Shown here piece after piece: positions 53,339 through 62,144 of a stretch of 64,000 nt of DNA (position 1 is its first letter; the number at the start of each line of letters is the position of its first letter). Made by a program: the position numbers and the translations under genes. The notes under the pieces were generated by a model. The model did not search any database, was not told the origin of the DNA, and saw only the letters and a list, made by a program, of their open reading frames with translations. Source of the stretch: Leptotrichia hongkongensis (GTDB taxonomy: Bacteria; Fusobacteriota; Fusobacteriia; Fusobacteriales; Leptotrichiaceae); the NCBI RefSeq assembly GCF_007990635.1, contig NZ_AP019846.1, positions 2,170,001 to 2,234,000 on the forward strand, in the 5' to 3' direction.

Positions 53339-54293
53339 TTTTCATCTCCTCTTTTTTTATTTCTTCAGCCAATTTTTGTGCAGTTTCCTTTGGATTTTCC
53401 CTATTTCCTTCAACTTCTTTAAATATTCTGATTCCGTTATCATTAAACATTCCCTTTAATTTTAATGTATTTCCTTCAATAACCGATGAACAGCCTATCG
53501 GAGTATGGCATCCTCCATCAAAAATTTTTGAAAATTCTCTTTCAGCTTTACACATTATCGTAACTTCATCATCATTTATACTTTTCAGAAGGTGTCGTAT
53601 TTTATTATCATTTTCCCTGCATTGAATACACAAAATCCCTTGTCCTGGTGCTGGCATAAATGAATCTGTATCAAAATATTCAGTAATTCTGTTTTCCAGC
53701 CCAACTCTTTTTAATCCAGCCGCAGCCAGCACAATCGCATCATATTCCCCATCATCAAGTTTTTTCAGCCTTGTGTGAATATTACCTCGAATTGCTTTTA
53801 TTTTTACATCATTTCGCAAATTCAAAAGCTCCTTTTCCCGTCTTATGCTCCCTGTCCCAATTACAGAATTTTTATCAAGTTCTTTTAATTTTTTTCCATT
53901 TTTTGAAACAAACACATCCCGATTATCTTCTCTCATTGGAAAACACGCATTCAAAAGCCCTTCTGGAGTGTTCTGTGGCATATCCTTTAACGAATGTACC
54001 GCCAAATCTATTTTATTTTCCAGCATTTCCTTTTCAATTTCCTTCACAAACAAGTCCTTTTGCGTAGTTCCTTTTATTTTTGTAAAGTCTCTTAAATCCT
54101 TATCTCCCTTTGTAACTATAACTTTCAGTTCTATTTCTAACGGATTTTTTTTCTCAAATCCTTCAATTTCGCAAAAATTCTCCATACTTCTTAATTTATC
54201 ATATTTTTTAATAAGCATTTCCTTCACTTTTTCCGCTTGTGCAAGTGCCAAAATGCTTCCTCTAGTTCCAATAATTATTTTATTTGATTTCAT
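53325..54293 (-). CDS. hemC: Porphobilinogen deaminase
   Basis: Condenses four porphobilinogens into hydroxymethylbilane. 322 residues. IIIGTRGSILALAQAEKV (about 6-23), VHSLKDMPQNTPEGL (about 98-112), GTGSIRREKELLNLRND and the cofactor-bearing cysteine in FDGGCHTPIGCSSV (about 255-268). Overlaps hemA by four bases (ATGA) and cobA-hemD by 14, so the three are translated as a unit. hemB is not in the window. Confidence 0.96.
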   Translation of the reverse strand: MKSNKIIIGTRGSILALAQAEKVKEMLIKKYDKLRSMENFCEIEGFEKKNPLEIELKVIVTKGDKDLRDFTKIKGTTQKDLFVKEIEKEMLENKIDLAVHSLKDMPQNTPEGLLNACFPMREDNRDVFVSKNGKKLKELDKNSVIGTGSIRREKELLNLRNDVKIKAIRGNIHTRLKKLDDGEYDAIVLAAAGLKRVGLENRITEYFDTDSFMPAPGQGILCIQCRENDNKIRHLLKSINDDEVTIMCKAEREFSKIFDGGCHTPIGCSSVIEGNTLKLKGMFNDNGIRIFKEVEGNRENPKETAQKLAEEIKKEEMKNEKR

Positions 54294-55330
54294 CCATTTT
54301 CACCCATCTCAATATTTTTATGATTTGTATATTTATTTCTTTTTTCAAGTTTCTCTGCTATTTTTTTTAGCTGCTCCTCAATAATGTAAGAATATTTTTC
54401 TACAATTTCATCCCGTTTTTCCACATTTTTATTATATTCATCCCAAATATCCTCCAAATGATAAAGCGAAGCATTTTCAAACTCCCCAATACTTGCCTCA
54501 ATATCTCTAGGAACGGCTAAATCAAGGAAAAACCGTTTTTTCCCATCATTCAAAATATTTTGAATTTTCGCTGTTTCAAGAATCAAATGTGGTGCAGAAG
54601 TGGCACTTATTACAATATCCATATTTTTTATAACATTATATTTCTCGTTAAATTCTGCTGTCTGAACCTCTGGATACACTTTCTGCAATTCAATTGACCG
54701 TCGTAAACTTCTATTTGTCATTGTCAAATGGCAATTATTCATTTTGTGAAGAAGTGCAAGAATTGACTGGCTCAAATCTCCCACTCCAATTACAAATATT
54801 TTTTTATTTTCAAGACTCTCAAATTTTGTTCTTATAAATTTTACAGCTATCGAATCAAGTGAAATATTTTTTTCATTTATCTTGCTTTCCGCCCTAAATC
54901 TTTTCCCAGTTTCTATCGCCTGATTAAACATTATATTCAAAAATGAAGATGTAATATTTTTGTCAAGAGCGTCAAAATATGCTTTTTTAAGCTGTACAAG
55001 AATCTGATCCTCTCCCTTTATTATTGAATCCAGCCCACAAATCACCCGCAACAAATAATTCACGGCTTCAGCACCTTTATAGTCCTTCATCTTATCAATT
55101 CTAAAATCCCTCTTTAAACTCTCAATTTCAAATTCCTTGCTAACATCCAAATAAAGCTCTATCCTAAGGCAAGTTTCGACAGCCACATACCCCTTTATAA
55201 TCCTTTTTTCCAAATACCCCCTCAAAACATGTCTATACCCCTCTTTTACAAACTTTTCCCTTTCTTCCAAACTCAAATTTTTATAACTAAAACTCAGAAT
55301 ATAAAAATTTTTTACTAAATTTTCCTTCAT
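54290..55330 (-). CDS. hemA: Glutamyl-tRNA reductase
   Basis: First enzyme of the C5 route to aminolevulinate, acting on glutamyl-tRNA. 346 residues from ATG 55330 after GAGAGG; shorter than the usual 400-plus, lacking much of the C-terminal dimerisation domain. Catalytic Cys in VAVETCLRIELYL (about 50), the RAESKINEKNISLDSIAVKF region and the NADPH fold start KIFVIGVGDLSQSI. First gene of hemA-hemC-cobA-hemD. hemL is not seen here. Confidence 0.93.
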   Translation of the reverse strand: MKENLVKNFYILSFSYKNLSLEEREKFVKEGYRHVLRGYLEKRIIKGYVAVETCLRIELYLDVSKEFEIESLKRDFRIDKMKDYKGAEAVNYLLRVICGLDSIIKGEDQILVQLKKAYFDALDKNITSSFLNIMFNQAIETGKRFRAESKINEKNISLDSIAVKFIRTKFESLENKKIFVIGVGDLSQSILALLHKMNNCHLTMTNRSLRRSIELQKVYPEVQTAEFNEKYNVIKNMDIVISATSAPHLILETAKIQNILNDGKKRFFLDLAVPRDIEASIGEFENASLYHLEDIWDEYNKNVEKRDEIVEKYSYIIEEQLKKIAEKLEKRNKYTNHKNIEMGENG

Positions 55331-55582
55331 TTTTCCTCTCTCCAATTTTTATTTTATAGAATTTTGTAATTTTTTAAAATAATTTTTCTTAATTTCTATC
55401 TGCAAAATGAATATTACTAAATTTATTTATTATATGAAATGATGTATAAATTTTAGTATTCTAATTTTTTTATTTTTTCTCCTCACAGACGATTACCTAT
55501 ATTCTATTAATTTTTCCGTTTTTTGTCAATTCAATTTAATAATAAGATTCTCAAACATTCTAATCGTAAATTTATAACAAAA

Positions 55583-55688
55583 TATATTAAAACCTATTTA
55601 AAATTAAACTACTAAAAATTATATAAATTTAGGGTTTGAGTAAAATATTCATAACTTTTGAGTTTATTTTTAAAGCAGTTTTACTATA
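55583..55688 (-). repeat. 106-bp repeat (copy A4)
   Basis: Same orientation as A2. The left end is slightly altered (TATATTAAAACC). It lies in the 644-base gap between hemA and cobD. Confidence 0.8.
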
Positions 55689-55736
55689 AAATAATAGGGA
55701 ATATCTTATAAATCATAAGAATCCCCATTTAAAATA

Positions 55737-55937
55737 CTAATAAGCATATTTCGCAATCTCATCGACTATATCGCTTGTCATTTCATCTAACACATATTTT
55801 TTATTAGCTTTAATAGTTTTTCATTCTTCCTTAGGTTTATTTGCCTTTTCATCAGAGATATTTCCGCCAGTAGTGATTTTTACTTTATTAGTCGAAAAAT
55901 CAATACCAAGTTCTTTCTCGTTGTCAGAATTTCTCAT
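55737..55937 (-). pseudogene. Short broken reading frame downstream of cobD
   Basis: On the minus strand a 67-codon frame from ATG 55937 to TAG 55737 reads coding-like (KELGIDFSTNKVKITTGG, then DEMTSDIVDEIAKYAY) but has one internal TGA after about 38 codons. No family recognised. It is probably the remnant of a small gene; no clear ribosome site precedes the ATG. Confidence 0.4.
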
Positions 55938-55974
55938 ATGTAAATTGCTATCAAATCTGATAAGTTCAAATTTT

Positions 55975-57081
55975 TTATTCTAAAATTTCTCTCAAAGCCC
56001 TAGCAACCCTATCATTACTCTTTCTGTCCTTAATTGCCAGCCTAAAAAATCTTTCATCCAAAAATTTAAAATTGGACGCATCTCTTATCAAAATTCCTTC
56101 TTCCATCATCTTTTCCCGCAATTTTTTCACATTCAGTCCTTTAGAAATCAGCTCATCTTTTATTTTTACGCAAATAAAGTTTACTTCAGTCTTATAAGGC
56201 TTTATTCCTGAAATTTCATTCAGTCTTTCATACATGTATCTTTTTTCTTCTGTTATCCAGTTTAATGTTTTTTCTATATATTCTATATCATTAAGCACTG
56301 TTATTCCAGCCATTTCAGCGATATTGTTCACGCTCCACGGCTCTTTTTTTTCAGCGATTTTCTTTTCCAAATTTTTGTCAAAATAAATTCCATATCCCAA
56401 TCGTAATCCTGGAATAGCAAAAAATTTTGTAAATGCACGAGTTACAAACAAATTTTTCTTATTTTCCCCACTATTTACAATGCTTTCCTTTAGTCCATCC
56501 TCTAAAAATTCGATAAATGCCTCATCAATAAATAACTTTGTCTCATATCTATTGCATTCTCTCAAAATTTCCTCTGTTTCAGCCATTTTCAAAAATTTTC
56601 CAGTCGGATTATTCGGATTGCAAATTATTACCAAATCATATTTTTTCTCAAGTTCTTTTTTTAATTTCCCAATGTTAAGCCTAAACTCATCTTTTTCTTC
56701 TAATTCAAAATATTCAATTTCAATTTTCTGACTTTCAGAATTTTTACACGCTCTTACTGCCCTTTCATATTCCCCAAAAGTAGGCGATACAATCAGCACT
56801 TTTTCGGGCTTTATTACTTTTATGAACAAAAATATAGCTTCTGTTGCACCATTCCCCAGCACAATATTTTCCAGTTCAACTTTATTCAGATGAGCCAATT
56901 TTTCACGCAATTCCACATAGTCAGGATCAGGATACCTCTCAAGAATCCCAATATTTTCGATAATCTTCTGCTTTAAACTCTCTGGCACTCCGTAAGGATT
57001 GATATTTGAACTGTAATCCAGTATTTCTGTTATATTTTTTTCCCTGAATATTTTATAAATATTACCACCATGAAAATCCAT
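55975..57081 (-). CDS. cobD: Threonine-phosphate decarboxylase
   Basis: PLP enzyme of the aminotransferase I fold making (R)-1-aminopropan-2-ol phosphate, the cobalamin linker. 368 residues from ATG 57081 (GGAGG five bases before). Opens with DFHGGNIYKIF, the CobD hallmark that separates it from HisC. Also DYSSNINPYGVPESLK, CNPNNPTG (about 165-172), and the PLP-lysine region RAFTKFFAIPGLRLGYG (about 215-231). A HisC-like activity cannot be excluded. No histidine genes are nearby. Confidence 0.92.
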   Translation of the reverse strand: MDFHGGNIYKIFREKNITEILDYSSNINPYGVPESLKQKIIENIGILERYPDPDYVELREKLAHLNKVELENIVLGNGATEAIFLFIKVIKPEKVLIVSPTFGEYERAVRACKNSESQKIEIEYFELEEKDEFRLNIGKLKKELEKKYDLVIICNPNNPTGKFLKMAETEEILRECNRYETKLFIDEAFIEFLEDGLKESIVNSGENKKNLFVTRAFTKFFAIPGLRLGYGIYFDKNLEKKIAEKKEPWSVNNIAEMAGITVLNDIEYIEKTLNWITEEKRYMYERLNEISGIKPYKTEVNFICVKIKDELISKGLNVKKLREKMMEEGILIRDASNFKFLDERFFRLAIKDRKSNDRVARALREILE

Positions 57082-57366
57082 TTTTTCCTCCATTTTATGA
57101 AAATTGTTTTTATACAATCTCTCATCTTATTTTACATTAAAAATCTTTTAAAATCAAACATATATTTGAATATTTATAATTTTTTTGTTTATTTTTAAAT
57201 ATTTTTTACTATTATTATTTTTTTATTTTATAGATTATAATGTATAAAGTAAATTTGAATAATATAAAAAGTTATTGTCATTTTACTTTTTAAATAAGCA
57301 AGATATAAAGTGTTCAATTATAGACTCTAACTCTATTCGCTCAATTTATAATTAAACTACACTCAA

Positions 57367-57384
57367 AAAAAAAAAAAAAAAGAT
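57367..57384 (+). repeat. Run of 18 A upstream of a lipoprotein promoter
   Basis: An uninterrupted A18 tract, by far the longest homopolymer in the window, placed about 18 bases upstream of the putative -35 of the lipoprotein gene at 57463, where an UP element acts. It lies in the 345-base gap before that gene; nothing else is seen there. Confidence 0.85.
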
Positions 57385-57401
57385 AAAACAAATGAGAATT
57401 A

Positions 57402-57431
57402 AATCACAATATTTAGAACATAGAGTATAAT
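57402..57431 (+). promoter_or_regulatory. Promoter of the small lipoprotein pair
   Basis: TTAAAT (57402-57407), an 18-base spacer and TATAAT (57426-57431). Confidence 0.5.
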
Positions 57432-57462
57432 AAGAATAAAGAAAATAAATTAAAGGAGTTGA

Positions 57463-57768
57463 ATGTCTATGAAAGTAGTATTTAAAATTTTAGCTTTAAT
57501 TTTACTAGCATTAACAGTTACAAGCTGCGAATTGTTTAGTCCAAAATTTTGGGGAGAAGTAAAAAAAGATGACGTTTTGACAGGTAGATATTACGATACT
57601 GGAACAGGAGAAACCACAATTGAGAGACCACATTGTCTTTTAGATAGAAATGGACGTAAGAAAGAGTGCCGTAAAACACCTTATGAAAACAAAAGATTTA
57701 CAGGTTGTAGCGGATCAAATACAGGTATGCTTGGAACTGGAAGAATCTGTACGTATGAAGATTATTAA
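57463..57768 (+). CDS. Small lipoprotein, unknown function
   Basis: 101 residues. Lipoprotein signal with the lipobox LTVTSC (Cys about 22), then a short mature part with five further cysteines including HCLLDRNGRKKECRK, a glycine-rich GCSGSNTGMLGTGRIC and a tail EDY. The cysteine-rich mature domain suggests disulfides. Start ATG 57463 lies four bases after AAAGGAG; ATG 57469 is ten bases away. Preceded by the A18 tract and followed by a second small lipoprotein. Confidence 0.75.
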   Translation: MSMKVVFKILALILLALTVTSCELFSPKFWGEVKKDDVLTGRYYDTGTGETTIERPHCLLDRNGRKKECRKTPYENKRFTGCSGSNTGMLGTGRICTYEDY

Positions 57769-57807
57769 ACAATTACCTCAAATAAATAATAGTTAGGAGA
57801 GATTTTT

Positions 57808-57918
57808 ATGAACAAAATATTTAAAATATTAATTATAGTCTTACTAGGATTGACTTTAATCAGTTGTTCATCGCCAGATGTAATGGGATATGATGGAGAA
57901 GGATATTATCGTAATTAA
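57808..57918 (+). CDS. Mini-lipoprotein (36 residues)
   Basis: Very short gene: ATG at 57808 after TTAGGAGAG, stop at 57916-57918. The product is almost only a lipoprotein signal (MNKIFKILIIVLLGLTLISC) plus a 17-residue acidic tail SSPDVMGYDGEGYYRN. Its signal resembles that of the lipoprotein 40 bases upstream, with which it is probably co-transcribed; a terminator follows. Could be an entericidin-like small lipoprotein; function unknown. Confidence 0.7.
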   Translation: MNKIFKILIIVLLGLTLISCSSPDVMGYDGEGYYRN

Positions 57919-57957
57919 GATAAAAAAAGATATTATTTAATTCATAGATTGACTAGA

Positions 57958-57997
57958 CTGCACCCCAAAAATTATATATAGGAGGTGCAGTTTTTTT
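57958..57997 (+). terminator. Terminator of the small lipoprotein pair
   Basis: CTGCACC pairs with GGTGCAG, followed by seven T. Confidence 0.8.
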
Positions 57998-58009
57998 ATT
58001 AAGAGAATT

Positions 58010-58056
58010 TATACTAAACCCTATTTTGATACTGAATTCATTACAAACTTTTTCAA
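58010..58056 (+). repeat. End fragment of the 400-bp repeat (B4)
   Basis: Begins TATACTAAACCCTATTTTGAT and continues like the left end of 12584-12978 (GAATTCATTACAAACTTTT), then is cut by repeat A5. Confidence 0.65.
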
Positions 58057-58161
58057 TATACTCAAACCTATTTAAAATTAAACTACTAAATTATATAAAT
58101 TTTAGGTTTTAAGTAAAATAATCATAATTTTTGAATATTGTTTTAAAGTAGTTTTACTATA
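58057..58161 (-). repeat. 106-bp repeat (copy A5)
   Basis: Same orientation as A2 and A4, directly adjoining B4, so the same two elements meet here as at 2079-2536. Slightly shorter in the middle. Confidence 0.78.
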
Positions 58162-58201
58162 AATTATAAAATTATGTTTTTATTTTTATCATTTTAATTT
58201 C

Positions 58202-59707
58202 CTATTTTATCCCCATTATTTCATAAACCTTATCAATATCGACATTTTCTCGCAAAATTTGTGCCAATTTATCGTATTCCCTGTTTTTATATTCTTTGAA
58301 ACTAAAATCTTCATCGACTTTGTCTAGCCCTTTAAGTTTTCTTACTTCGTTCAGAAAATGATTTGTAAATTCAGAATTGTCAAATATTCCGTGAATATAG
58401 GTTCCGACAACATTGCCTTTTACAGCACCTTTTAGCTTTTCATCGTCAAAGATACATTTTATCTCGGTTTTTTCCTCATTTACAGGATAGCTGTAACCTT
58501 GATGTATTTCATAGCCTTTTATTTCAATGCCGTCCATTCCAGCGAGTATTCCGTCTGCATTTTTTATTTTATTTTCATACTGTGTTGTTGTTTTTGCCGT
58601 TTCCATAACTGTTTCTATGTCTAATAAATCTAAACCTGAGATTTCTTTTAGATTAGACTCAATATTTTGAGGATCCATTATTTTTTGTCCCAGTATTTGA
58701 AAACCGCCACAAATTCCAAATACTATCGTTCCTCTTTTTGCAAGCCTGATAATTTCCCTGCTTATATTTTTATCAATCAAGTCCTTCATGTCTTCCACAG
58801 TATTTTTAGAGCCAGGAATAATAATAATGTCCTCATCTCCAAGTTCAGAGCTTTTTGTAACGTATTTCAAGGAAACATCGTTATAATGGCTAAGTGCGTC
58901 AATGTCTGTAAAATTCGATATATGTTTTAGTTTAATAACTGAAATCCGAATTTTCCCTTCTTTTTTCACATTATACTTATCAATCCCTAGACTGTCCTCT
59001 TCCTCGATTCCAAGCGGTACAAACGGTACTACTCCCAGAACAGGTACATTTGTCAACTCTTCAATCATCTCAATTCCAGGAGTCAAAAGGCTCTTATCCC
59101 CCCTAAATTTGTTTATAATTACACCTTTTATACGTTTTCTTTCACTTTCCTCAAGAAGCATAATTGTCCCGTAAATTGCCGCAAAAACACCGCCTCTGTC
59201 AATATCAGCAACCAAAATAACAGGTGAATCAGCCATTTCCGCCATCCCTGTATTTACAATGTCATCTTCCTTCAAGTTAATCTCCGCAGGGCTTCCTGCC
59301 CCTTCCAGCACGCAAATATCGAAGTTATCCCTTATGTAATTGTACGCCGCCATTATATCCTTTTTTAAATTATGTTTATAGGCAAAATATTCCCTTGCAT
59401 CCATATTTTTGTAAACTTTTCCATTCACAATAACCTGTGATTTTCTGTCTGTTGTAGGTTTTAATAATATCGGATTCATAAATGCCTGAGGCTCGATATT
59501 AGCCGCTTCAGCCTGCACCACCTGAGCTCTCCCCATTTCTTTTCCATCCTTCGTAATAAACGAATTTAAAGCCATATTCTGTGACTTAAACGGCACAACG
59601 CTATACCCGTCCTGATAAAATATTCTGCAAAATCCTGCATTGATTATGCTTTTTCCCACATTAGAACCTGTCCCCAGCAACATTATATTTCTATGTTTTC
59701 TTCCCAT
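58202..59707 (-). CDS. cbiP: Cobyric acid synthase
   Basis: Amidates side chains b, d, e and g of adenosylcobyrinate diamide with glutamine and ATP. 501 residues. N-terminal domain: MLLGTGSNVGKSIINAGF (about 9-26), VPFKSQNMALNS (about 37-48), VLEGAGSPAEINL. C-terminal amidotransferase: nucleophile Cys in GICGGFQILG (about 332-341), with GYEIHQGYS and VGTYIHGIFDN. It stands apart from the main cbi block. Confidence 0.96.
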   Translation of the reverse strand: MGRKHRNIMLLGTGSNVGKSIINAGFCRIFYQDGYSVVPFKSQNMALNSFITKDGKEMGRAQVVQAEAANIEPQAFMNPILLKPTTDRKSQVIVNGKVYKNMDAREYFAYKHNLKKDIMAAYNYIRDNFDICVLEGAGSPAEINLKEDDIVNTGMAEMADSPVILVADIDRGGVFAAIYGTIMLLEESERKRIKGVIINKFRGDKSLLTPGIEMIEELTNVPVLGVVPFVPLGIEEEDSLGIDKYNVKKEGKIRISVIKLKHISNFTDIDALSHYNDVSLKYVTKSSELGDEDIIIIPGSKNTVEDMKDLIDKNISREIIRLAKRGTIVFGICGGFQILGQKIMDPQNIESNLKEISGLDLLDIETVMETAKTTTQYENKIKNADGILAGMDGIEIKGYEIHQGYSYPVNEEKTEIKCIFDDEKLKGAVKGNVVGTYIHGIFDNSEFTNHFLNEVRKLKGLDKVDEDFSFKEYKNREYDKLAQILRENVDIDKVYEIMGIK

Positions 59708-59810
59708 AAATACTGCTCCTATTTTAAATTTATCTAAAAAATTTATTTATTCCCATTAAAATAATTATAACAGATAAAAATGCCATAAGCAAATTGGATT
59801 TGTAAAAAAT

Positions 59811-60305
59811 TTATTTTCTTTTGAATTTTATTCTGTCTAATACTTTTTTGACTTTATCACTATGAAATGCTCCAATTATAAATGAAACATGCGATAATAT
59901 ACAAAATATATATTTTCTCCCATTTGTCAAACTAGACATTATCGAACTATGTTCATCTTCAAAAATAGCCCTAAACACAAAATAAATAAATATTACAATC
60001 ATTACCAAAATTAATGCTTTTTTATTCATTTTTTTTAGAAATCTTTTGCACAAATATCCTAAGAAGTACATAATTCCCAATATTATTATCAAGCAAAACA
60101 ACGAAAACACAATTATAAAAATCTTCAAAATCTGCTCTGGAGCTTCCAACAAAACCCCAGTAGAAAATAATGTAAAAATAAACCAAAACAAATATGCCAA
60201 CACTGGATATATTGCTGACTGAACTAAAAAATAAATTATTGTAAATAAAATTAATCCTAAAGGATTATTCTGTTTCGTCATAAGTTTGTCTGTATTTTTT
60301 TTCAT
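59811..60305 (-). CDS. Membrane protein, paralogue 1 of 3
   Basis: 164 residues, four hydrophobic segments (about 15-48, 60-90, 98-112, 130-145). It shares with the two genes upstream the start LGLILFTIIYFLVQ..IYP and the end AFHSDKVKKVLDRIKFKRK. The last roughly 50 bases of the three genes are nearly identical. Unknown family; GGAG site before the ATG. Confidence 0.7.
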   Translation of the reverse strand: MKKNTDKLMTKQNNPLGLILFTIIYFLVQSAIYPVLAYLFWFIFTLFSTGVLLEAPEQILKIFIIVFSLFCLIIILGIMYFLGYLCKRFLKKMNKKALILVMIVIFIYFVFRAIFEDEHSSIMSSLTNGRKYIFCILSHVSFIIGAFHSDKVKKVLDRIKFKRK

Positions 60306-60321
60306 TTTTCTTCTCCTTCTT

Positions 60322-60828
60322 TTATTTTTTTCTTTTAAATTTTATTCTGTCTAATACTTTCTTGACTTTATCGCTATGAAATGCTCCCATTATATACGAA
60401 ATATGAAATATAGTACAAAATATATACTTTTTCTCATCTATTAATGCATCAATTATTGAATTTTGATCTCCAACAACAGCTTTGTACAAAAAATAAATCA
60501 ATATTACAATCATTACGGTATTTAATCCTATTTTATTCATTTTTCCTAGAAAATCTTTATATAAATATCCTAAATAACACATAAATCCAGATAATATTAC
60601 CAAACAAACACAATAAAATAGATAATTTAAAACAACTTGAATTTCTTTTATTTTTAAAATTCCCAAAGCATCTGCTATTCCTCCAAAAATCAGCGCGAAA
60701 AAAAGCCAGAATAAAATTCCTAATAGCGGATATATCACATTCTGAACTAAAAAATAAATTATCGTAAATAAAATTAATCCTAAAAAATTATTTGGTTTTC
60801 TCACAAATTTATTTGTATTTTTTTCCAT
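60322..60828 (-). CDS. Membrane protein, paralogue 2 of 3
   Basis: 168 residues with the same four-segment plan: NNFLGLILFTIIYFLVQNVIYPLLG at the start and MGAFHSDKVKKVLDRIKFKRKK at the end, nearly identical to paralogue 1 in those parts and diverged between. Short gaps (16 and 18 bases) to both neighbours indicate one operon. Function unknown. Confidence 0.7.
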   Translation of the reverse strand: MEKNTNKFVRKPNNFLGLILFTIIYFLVQNVIYPLLGILFWLFFALIFGGIADALGILKIKEIQVVLNYLFYCVCLVILSGFMCYLGYLYKDFLGKMNKIGLNTVMIVILIYFLYKAVVGDQNSIIDALIDEKKYIFCTIFHISYIMGAFHSDKVKKVLDRIKFKRKK

Positions 60829-60846
60829 TTATTTTTTCTCCTTCTT

Positions 60847-61365
60847 TTATTTATTTTTTCTTTTAAATTTTATTCTATCTAATATTTTTTTGACTTTATC
60901 ACTAAAAAATACTCCGATTGTATAAAAAATATGTGATGCTGTACAGAAAATATGTATTTCCTGTGCTTTCGGTGCAAACATTGCTGTACTTTCATCTGTT
61001 TCTGTAAAAATTTTATACAAAAAATAGATTAAAATCGCTGTCATTACACAGCCTAATACAGTTTTATCCATTTTTTTCAAAAATTTACTGCACAAATATC
61101 CTAAGTAAAACACAAGCATAAGAACCGTTATTAAAGCAATTCCCGAAATTACAACAGCAATAGTGGTCATTGCCACTTGCGGAAGATGTAAAAATTCCAG
61201 AGCATTAATAATAATTCCTGCTAACGGCATCGCAAAAACCAGCCAGAACAAAAATGCCAATGCTGGATATATTGTTTTCTGAAAGAAAAAGTAAATCACT
61301 GTAAATAAAACTAATGCTAAAAAACTTTTTGCTTTTGACATAAATTTATTTTCATTTATTTTCAT
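60847..61365 (-). CDS. Membrane protein, paralogue 3 of 3
   Basis: 172 residues, the most diverged copy, with SFLALVLFTVIYFFFQKTIYPALAFLF at the start and FFSDKVKKILDRIKFKRKNK at the end. Four hydrophobic segments. It follows a larger membrane-protein gene by 15 bases and is first of the triplet. Not a recognised family. Confidence 0.7.
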   Translation of the reverse strand: MKINENKFMSKAKSFLALVLFTVIYFFFQKTIYPALAFLFWLVFAMPLAGIIINALEFLHLPQVAMTTIAVVISGIALITVLMLVFYLGYLCSKFLKKMDKTVLGCVMTAILIYFLYKIFTETDESTAMFAPKAQEIHIFCTASHIFYTIGVFFSDKVKKILDRIKFKRKNK

Positions 61366-61380
61366 CCTTTTTTCTCCTTA

Positions 61381-62109
61381 CTAATCTTTATTACTTTTTG
61401 TAATTTTTCTATTTTTTATAAACAGATAAATAATTTCTATAAGCAACATTACACTCCAAAACATCAAATAGAATGCTCTGTCTTTTTTATACTTTGTTTC
61501 CAATTTCTTGCTTAATTCTGAATTTAAAGAAATATTTTCATCTAAATCTCCTGTTTTATCTAATTGATATTGATATAAGATTTCTTTTTTACTCCCAAAT
61601 TTATCAACAAAGTACTCAGCATCCTGTAATTTTATTTCTTTTAAACCTAATCTTTTTTCTAAAGTTTTCTCATCTAAGTTATATTCAATCTTATTACCGT
61701 TAATCAAAAAATATGTTTCTGGTTTGACACCATATTTTCCTTCGTAAGAATCTGTTTCTTCTATATAACCAACCCAAGTATTATTAATTTTAGCTAATCC
61801 ATTTAAATACAAAATCAAATCTTCAGGCTTTGTCTTATCGACAAGTTTATAAACTTCATGCTCTGAATCCGAACTCAAAGTTCTTTTTATTAAAAAATTT
61901 TGTGATATTTTAATCTCACTGTTACGGTTAACTGTGTCATAAGGAAAACGAAGATACCTAACAAATAATAATGATAAAATTGTAAATGCGATAAGAAAAT
62001 TAAACTTTCGTTTTGAAACAAAAAACCAGAAAGTTAATAAAATTAATATTGGAATTATAAAAGGTGATAACAAGACAAATCCCCAAGTTATATTTGTATC
62101 TGCAAGCAT
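61381..62109 (-). CDS. Membrane protein with an exterior domain, unknown function
   Basis: 242 residues. Two hydrophobic segments near the N-terminus (about 9-30 and 36-50), a soluble mixed domain (about 60-205) containing PETYFLINGNKIEYNL and AEYFVDKFGSKKEILYQYQL, and one C-terminal segment (about 212-230). First gene of a four-gene membrane-protein operon with the triplet downstream. No family recognised. Confidence 0.65.
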   Translation of the reverse strand: MLADTNITWGFVLLSPFIIPILILLTFWFFVSKRKFNFLIAFTILSLLFVRYLRFPYDTVNRNSEIKISQNFLIKRTLSSDSEHEVYKLVDKTKPEDLILYLNGLAKINNTWVGYIEETDSYEGKYGVKPETYFLINGNKIEYNLDEKTLEKRLGLKEIKLQDAEYFVDKFGSKKEILYQYQLDKTGDLDENISLNSELSKKLETKYKKDRAFYLMFWSVMLLIEIIYLFIKNRKITKSNKD

Positions 62110-62144
62110 ATTTTCTCCTTAATTTCTATATATTTATGACCCTT

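Noticed and set aside
53845-54384. 179-codon plus-strand open frame over hemC and hemA
   Set aside because: Antisense to two well-identified genes; serine/phenylalanine-rich shadow sequence.
57958-57990. CTGCACCCCAAAA... as an IS3-type insertion sequence end
   Set aside because: Only a short hairpin with a T-run right after a gene; no transposase or second end is present, so a terminator is the simpler reading.
2079-58161. Repeats considered as CRISPR
   Set aside because: The copies are about 106 and 400 bp, far apart and in both orientations, with no regular spacers and no cas genes.
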